Below, one piece after another: positions 60,225-64,000 of a stretch of DNA of 64,000 bases. A program made the translations under genes and the position numbers. How positions within the stretch are numbered: the first letter of the stretch is position 1; the number at the start of each line of letters is the position of its first letter. The notes beneath the pieces were generated by a model. The model did no database searches. It saw nothing but the letters and a program-made list of their open reading frames with translations, and was not told where the DNA came from. Source of the stretch: SIG701 sp045544955 (GTDB lineage: Bacteria > Bacillota > Clostridia > Oscillospirales > CAG-272); the NCBI GenBank assembly GCA_045544955.1, contig JAZPZY010000005.1, positions 1 through 64,000 on the forward strand, read 5' to 3'.

Positions 60225-61676
60225 ATGGACATAACCGCCCCAAAAATCGCCGCCGCGTACCTCCGTGTATCCGACGAGCGGCAAGACGAATTCTCCCCGG
60301 ACAGCCAACTGAAGCGCATCCGCGAATACTGTGACGCCAACGGCTACGAGCTGCCAAAGGAATATATCTTCTACGATGACGGCATCAGCGGCAAATCTGT
60401 GAAACGCCGCGATCAATTTCGGGATCTTATCGCCCTGGCTAAAGACAAGGAGCATCCCATCGATGCGATCCTGGTATGGAAGTTTTCCCGATTTGCACGA
60501 AATCAAGAAGAAAGCATCGTATACAAGTCCCTCCTCCAAAAGATCGGCGTGACCGTCGTCTCCATCTCTGAGCCGCTTCCGGAAGGCCCGTTCGGCAGTC
60601 TGGTGGAACGTATCATCGAATGGATGGACGAATACTATCTTATCCGCCTGTCCGGCGAGGTAAGACGCGGTATGCTGGAGAAGGCATCCCGCGGAAAGCC
60701 TGTCACCGCTCCGGCGTTCGGTTACGATCTGCGGGACGATACGTATTACCCGAATGAGGACGCCGACACGGTGCGTGCCGTTTTCTCCGCTTTCATCGCT
60801 GGGGATGGTATGCGGGAAATTGCCGTTCGTCTGGGTAATGCCGGCGTCCGCACACGCTTCGGAAACGTGCCTGACAACCGCTGGATCGAATACATGCTGA
60901 ACAATCCGGTGTATATCGGAAAGATCCGCTGGTCAACAGAGGGCCGTACCGTTTCCAGGCGGCAATACGATGACCCGAACACGATCATTTTTGATGGACA
61001 ACACGAGCCGATCATCACAGAGGACGTTTGGAACGCCGCCCAGGCACTTTTGCTGCAGCGGAAGACAAAGTACGCCAAGCATGCCAAACGTGAGCAGAAG
61101 CCGTCCACGTTCCCTCTCCGCAGTCTATTCCGATGCAGTGCCTGTGGAGCTACGCTTGTCCAGAACCAAACGAAAAGCCCGTCTCTGCAATGCCACAACT
61201 ACTCCCGCGGCACATGCACGATCTCTCACAGCATCACGCAGAAAAAAGCAGAGGCCGCACTCAGTGAGGCACTGGAGGAGTCTATCCGCACCCTCACTTT
61301 CCACGTGACGCCCAAACCGGAACTTCTCTCCTCTCCCGATAATCTGGATATAGAAAAGAGCATCGCCGCAGAGCAGAGACGTCTGCAGCGTGCCAAAGAT
61401 GCGTATCAGAACGGCGTCGATACACTGGAAGAATACGCAGAAAATAAAAAAAGGATCACGAAACGCATTCGTGATCTTGAATCTCAATTAAAACCGGTTC
61501 AGCCGGTGTCTGTTCCCGCAGAAGCCTACGCCACCCGTGTCGCCGACGCTCTAAACCTTCTTCGTGATCCGGACGCTGACCCCGGCATGAAAAACAGTGT
61601 ATTGCTTGAGGTTTTGGAGAAAGTGGTCTTCCATGCGGATACCCGCCAGATAGACATATATTTCCGCCCTCTGTGA
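60225..61676 (+). CDS. Large serine recombinase (phage integrase)
   Basis: 483 residues from the ATG at 60225 (AAAGGAGG upstream). Resolvase catalytic domain with Ser16 in AYLRVSDERQ, recombinase domain (APAFGYDLRDDTYYPNEDAD) and a C-terminal zinc ribbon (CSACGATLVQNQTKSPSLQC, then GTC) plus coiled coil. Joins attP and attB without host factors; excision needs an RDF. Its stop codon ends at 61676, directly before the attP arm. Confidence 0.95.
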   Translation: MDITAPKIAAAYLRVSDERQDEFSPDSQLKRIREYCDANGYELPKEYIFYDDGISGKSVKRRDQFRDLIALAKDKEHPIDAILVWKFSRFARNQEESIVYKSLLQKIGVTVVSISEPLPEGPFGSLVERIIEWMDEYYLIRLSGEVRRGMLEKASRGKPVTAPAFGYDLRDDTYYPNEDADTVRAVFSAFIAGDGMREIAVRLGNAGVRTRFGNVPDNRWIEYMLNNPVYIGKIRWSTEGRTVSRRQYDDPNTIIFDGQHEPIITEDVWNAAQALLLQRKTKYAKHAKREQKPSTFPLRSLFRCSACGATLVQNQTKSPSLQCHNYSRGTCTISHSITQKKAEAALSEALEESIRTLTFHVTPKPELLSSPDNLDIEKSIAAEQRRLQRAKDAYQNGVDTLEEYAENKKRITKRIRDLESQLKPVQPVSVPAEAYATRVADALNLLRDPDADPGMKNSVLLEVLEKVVFHADTRQIDIYFRPL

Positions 61677-61704
61677 ATCATCAGCAAAAGCCATCCGGAC
61701 CGCC
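61677..61704. other. attR
   Basis: The phage arm at 61677-61698 and core GCCATCCGGACCGCC at 61690-61704 join phage DNA to the cotJC 5' part. With attL it rebuilds a 48-bp attP palindrome with one mismatch, and attB is the intact cotJC stretch coding for GGPDG. Confidence 0.88.
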
Positions 61705-61791
61705 AAGTTGACTGACAATGATCTGTGCGTACTTGGGATTCGGGTTTTTAATTTTTACGGGGAACTGCAATTCTTTTCTATACACCCACAT
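61681..61791 (-). pseudogene. cotJC: cotJC, 5' fragment ended by the prophage
   Basis: ATG at 61791, 3 bases after the cotJB stop; GGAGGG of cotJB's last codons serves as ribosome site. It reads MWVYRKELQFPVKIKNPNPK, YAQIIVSQLGGPDG, clear CotJC, then two phage codons (Phe, Cys) and TGA. CotJC is a Mn-catalase-like coat protein. The frame at the core (codon 34) matches the 3' fragment at 24,629 exactly. Confidence 0.92.
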
Positions 61792-61794
61792 ATC

Positions 61795-62220
61795 TCAACC
61801 CTCCCAGGGCCAGGGCAGACGTGCCCAAAGCCATTCATTTTCGCAACGGTTACCTTCGGCCGTCAGCGGACCGTACTGTTTTTCAAATTTTTCCGCCAGT
61901 GCTTTGTAGTCATTTACCGCACAGCGATACCGGGCAAGTGCGTCGGCGTTATCCGGATGACCGTCCAGATACAGTTCCAACTCTACCACCACGAAATACA
62001 GTGCCATCAGTTTTTCCCGCATCTGGCAAAAATCGTTCCGGTTCCAGCCGGCCGGCATCACGCCGGTTTTTGTACCGGGCATCCGGTACCCGTCACCGCA
62101 CGTACCGGCTCTCTCCCCGTCACGGAAGCAGCCGTCCGTCCGACGGGCAACACCGCCGACACAGCTTCGCCGTTCCGGTGAAGGATACCGGCACGCGTTT
62201 CCACGCATATTGCAAATCAT
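61795..62220 (-). CDS. cotJB: Spore coat protein CotJB with Cys-rich extension
   Basis: 141 residues from the ATG at 62220 (GAGGAGG 6 bases upstream; ATGA overlap with cotJA). The CotJB domain is LMALYFVVVELELYLDGHPD ... KFEKQYGPLT, ending in PWPWEG. About 60 extra N-terminal residues are rich in Cys. Coat morphogenesis, mother cell. Confidence 0.88.
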   Translation of the reverse strand: MICNMRGNACRYPSPERRSCVGGVARRTDGCFRDGERAGTCGDGYRMPGTKTGVMPAGWNRNDFCQMREKLMALYFVVVELELYLDGHPDNADALARYRCAVNDYKALAEKFEKQYGPLTAEGNRCENEWLWARLPWPWEG

Positions 62221-62546
62221 ACGCATCCTCCTCTCGTTCCGTTGGCATCCTTAATGGGAAGATACAGATTCTGAAACAGCGTACCGTGAGCCAGTGCTTC
62301 TTCCGCACAGGAAAACACGTCGCCGAAACCCTGATAGGGAGAGGACACCATAGCCAGCGGCGAATCAGACCACTGATCTGCCGTGCCGCACGGTCTGTCC
62401 TCGGCGGGAATCTCCGCACAGTCGCAGCTGCATCCGTCCGCCACCCGGGAGCATATCTCGCGTGTGACCGTGATCGGTCCACGCATCATCATATCCGTAC
62501 AGTCACCGCAGATTCGCGGCGATGCAGAATAATCGTACATTTTCAT
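62217..62546 (-). CDS. cotJA: Spore coat protein CotJA with Cys-rich N-terminus
   Basis: 109 residues from the ATG at 62546 (GGAAAGG about 10 bases upstream). The CotJA core is LAMVSSPYQGFGDVFSCAEE, ALAHGTLFQNLYLPI. The first 60 residues have at least seven Cys. A SigE-like -10 (CATATGAT, 62617-62610 on the minus strand) lies upstream without a convincing -35. First gene of cotJABC. Confidence 0.82.
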   Translation of the reverse strand: MKMYDYSASPRICGDCTDMMMRGPITVTREICSRVADGCSCDCAEIPAEDRPCGTADQWSDSPLAMVSSPYQGFGDVFSCAEEALAHGTLFQNLYLPIKDANGTRGGCV

Positions 62547-62660
62547 TCTAACAATACCTTTCCGATAATCGTCTCGACGGTGCGAAAATCCGCACTGTCT
62601 GACAGTACCATCATATGTCATCTGTGCACGGATTGTGACGATTCCGGAAGAAAAGAAATC

Positions 62661-62685
62661 ACCGGCTTTGCGGTGCAAAGCCGGT
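62661..62685 (-). terminator. Terminator of the lipoprotein gene
   Basis: An 11-bp stem (ACCGGCTTTGC with GCAAAGCCGGT) and 3-base loop. On the minus strand it is followed by GATTTCTTTTCTT. It separates the lipoprotein gene from cotJA. Confidence 0.8.
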
Positions 62686-62703
62686 GCCGGTGATTGTATA
62701 AAA

Positions 62704-63411
62704 TCAGTTCGCTGCGGAAACAGCAGTGATGTGGGTGTTTACACCCTCGTACCAGTAGAGGAAGCCTTCTACGTCGATCACGTCGCCCTCTTTCAGAGCG
62801 GCAACAGCCTTATAGAGGTCAGTGTCGGGAGCGGTGAGGTAGTTCTCAACGCAGAAATCGTATTTCACGCCATCCTTGGATACGGTAAGATAGATGTCCT
62901 TATCCCACTCGCTGTCCTTGTATGCGAGAGAAACTACGGTCAGACCCTTGAAAGCGACCTTCTTGTTCTGGTGGTCGATCAGCTCGTCCTTGCCGAGAAG
63001 ATCGGTAGCGTCAAACGTTTCGGCAACCCATTTGCCTTCCAGGATTTCGATGGTACCGTCCATGATCTCGATTTCGCCGGCCCAAGCACCCTTGTAGCCG
63101 GTAACCTTGATCTTGGCACCCTCGGTCAGCTTAGCGGCATCTTCCTCAGAGCACTTTGCTTCATAGATAAAGTATGCACCGTCGGGATCCTGTGCGTACA
63201 CGGTGACAACACCCTGTCCGTCCTTTTCCCACCATGCCTGGTGACCCTGTACGTACGCCTCGATGACTACTTCAGCGTCCATTTCAGCGGCCATGTACTC
63301 TTCGTAGGTCATAACGCCTTCGGACTTAGCGTTCACGTCTGCCTCTTTGTCGCATGCAACAAGGCCGCAGAGCATTACGAGCGCCAGTGCCATTACCAAA
63401 ATTTTCTTCAT
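62704..63411 (-). CDS. Lipoprotein with OB-fold-like domain
   Basis: 235 residues from the ATG at 63411. Signal peptide MKKILVMALALVMLCGLVAC with lipobox LCGLVAC, Cys20. The mature part holds repeats of an OB/tRNA_anti-like pattern (VVIEAYVQGHQAWWEKDGQG, IKVTGYKGAWAGEIEIMDGT, LKEGDVIDVEGFLYWYEGVN). Surface-attached; function unknown. Confidence 0.82.
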   Translation of the reverse strand: MKKILVMALALVMLCGLVACDKEADVNAKSEGVMTYEEYMAAEMDAEVVIEAYVQGHQAWWEKDGQGVVTVYAQDPDGAYFIYEAKCSEEDAAKLTEGAKIKVTGYKGAWAGEIEIMDGTIEILEGKWVAETFDATDLLGKDELIDHQNKKVAFKGLTVVSLAYKDSEWDKDIYLTVSKDGVKYDFCVENYLTAPDTDLYKAVAALKEGDVIDVEGFLYWYEGVNTHITAVSAAN

Positions 63412-63453
63412 TAGTTTGTTCCTCCGTAATTTAGTTTGGTAAAGTGCTGTACT

Positions 63454-63482
63454 ATTATACAACACTTCCGGCAATAAATCAA
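63454..63482 (-). promoter_or_regulatory. SigA promoter of the lipoprotein gene
   Basis: On the minus strand, TTGATT (63482-63477), a 17-bp spacer and TATAAT (63459-63454), with a GGAGG ribosome site before the ATG. Confidence 0.72.
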
Positions 63483-64000
63483 TGCCTATTTTGGATTTTT
63501 TTGTTTTTTCTTCGTTTAATTTTTTCCGTGAGCAGATACAGCAGAATCAGTATCCAGAGCCCGCCCAGCATACCGAGAAGAAGTACCGCCGTTGCAGGCA
63601 GGGGACCCAGGTCATTTCCACTGCCGGCAGCATCCCGCCGGGCGGTGATCTGATCCAGTCGGTAAAGGGACGTCACGTCTTTATACAGATCCGCCACGTA
63701 CGCATCATCCACGGTCTGCTTCCGACGCACGGATTTGGTCGTATTCTCGATCAGCTGTCCGGCGGCGTTCCGTAGGGATGCCGAACCGTTGAACACAGAG
63801 GTAACGAAGGTCTGCTCCACATTCTCCAATAAGAGTTCGGACGCTTTTATCTTTACGCCGTAATGCAGATCGTTATCCGTGCCGCCGGCGGCAAGATAGT
63901 CTTTATACGTATCCGTATTCTGTGCTTTAGTGGTTACGGGAACGTATCCCTCCGTCTGTGCGTATGCGATCTGTACCTCATCCGTCAAAAGATACTGGGC
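63479..64000 (-). CDS. Membrane-anchored solute-binding-like protein, C-terminal part (runs off right edge)
   Basis: At least 173 residues, open to the window edge with no start in view. AYAQTEGYVPVTTKAQNTDT resembles the C-terminal half of extracellular sugar-binding ABC proteins. Near the end a transmembrane helix (ATAVLLLGMLGGLWILILLY) is followed by a basic tail (KIKRRKNKK), so it is anchored at the C-terminus rather than lipidated. Its stop overlaps the lipoprotein promoter. Confidence 0.7.
   Translation of the reverse strand, partial: AQYLLTDEVQIAYAQTEGYVPVTTKAQNTDTYKDYLAAGGTDNDLHYGVKIKASELLLENVEQTFVTSVFNGSASLRNAAGQLIENTTKSVRRKQTVDDAYVADLYKDVTSLYRLDQITARRDAAGSGNDLGPLPATAVLLLGMLGGLWILILLYLLTEKIKRRKNKKIQNRH

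Larger units (their letters stand above)
24629..61704. mobile_element. Complete temperate prophage (P2-like contractile tail, lambda-like head) inserted in cotJC
   Basis: The ends are set by a 15-bp identical core (24629-24643 and 61690-61704) at the break in cotJC, giving a 37,061-bp unit. Modules from left: toxin-antitoxin and accessory genes (plus strand); lysis, tail fibres, baseplate, tail, head, packaging, replication and methylation (all minus strand, mostly overlapping by 1-4 bases); immunity switch; accessory membrane protein; serine integrase. Every essential structural class is present and no gene is visibly broken, so it could be functional. No excision factor (RDF) was identified among the small early genes. 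Confidence 0.93.

Noticed and set aside
24629..61704. Integration into a tRNA gene
   Set aside because: No tRNA at either end; the core lies in protein-coding cotJC.
1..64000. CRISPR array, transposon or IS element
   Set aside because: No regularly spaced repeats and no transposase or IS-type terminal repeats were found by reading.

Overview
The window is a spore-forming Clostridia-type Firmicute chromosome carrying one complete temperate phage. Placement in the Clostridia rests on sigK, dpaA-dpaB, the cotJABC cluster, the DUF512-der-plsY gene order, consensus SigA promoters with exact 17-bp spacers, and GGAGG ribosome sites; a finer placement (for example Oscillospirales) is a guess. No tRNA or rRNA gene body and no CRISPR array was seen. 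A strong promoter at the left edge points out of the window and has a leader typical of rRNA operons.

Left chromosome (1-24.6 kb). On the plus strand are htpG, a divergent prephenate-dehydratase-like protein, a phosphohexomutase and a MATE exporter. On the minus strand follow an amino-sugar operon (Gfo/Idh/MocA oxidoreductase, nagB, nagA, greA), a small membrane-anchored protein, and a housekeeping operon (DUF512 radical SAM protein, lipoprotein, der, plsY, methyltransferase). Next come the mother-cell sigma factor gene sigK, a HAD hydrolase, a DUF378 membrane protein, dipicolinate synthase dpaAB with a SigK-like promoter, a CapA-like protein and a large fused ABC transporter.

Prophage (24,629-61,704, about 37.1 kb). 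It is inserted in the spore-coat gene cotJC and splits it into a 5' part (34 codons, at 61.7 kb) and a 3' part (106 codons, at 24.3 kb). A 15-bp identical core lies at both ends, and deleting one core-to-core unit rejoins the reading frame exactly. A large serine integrase sits directly against the right end. From left to right the prophage has: a lysogeny/accessory edge (hicAB, a candidate type I toxin-antitoxin pair, an RHH protein); on the minus strand, lysis genes, tail fibres, a P2-like contractile tail and baseplate (including a gpE/gpE' -1 frameshift site), a lambda-like head and packaging module with a protease-capsid fusion, and an early region (HUH Rep, SSB, adenine and cytosine methyltransferases, many small proteins); then a Cro/CI switch with three evenly spaced operators, a plus-strand accessory gene (membrane-anchored zinc-ribbon plus SWIM protein) and the integrase.

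Right chromosome (61.7-64 kb). Minus-strand cotJB and cotJA lie upstream of the interrupted cotJC, then a lipoprotein with its own promoter and the C-terminal part of a membrane-anchored protein running off the right edge.

The most striking feature is a phage inserted in frame in a mother-cell coat gene with its own serine recombinase. This is the architecture of sporulation intervening elements such as skin and SP-beta. One caution is that the rejoined cotJC would still be short at its C-terminus.
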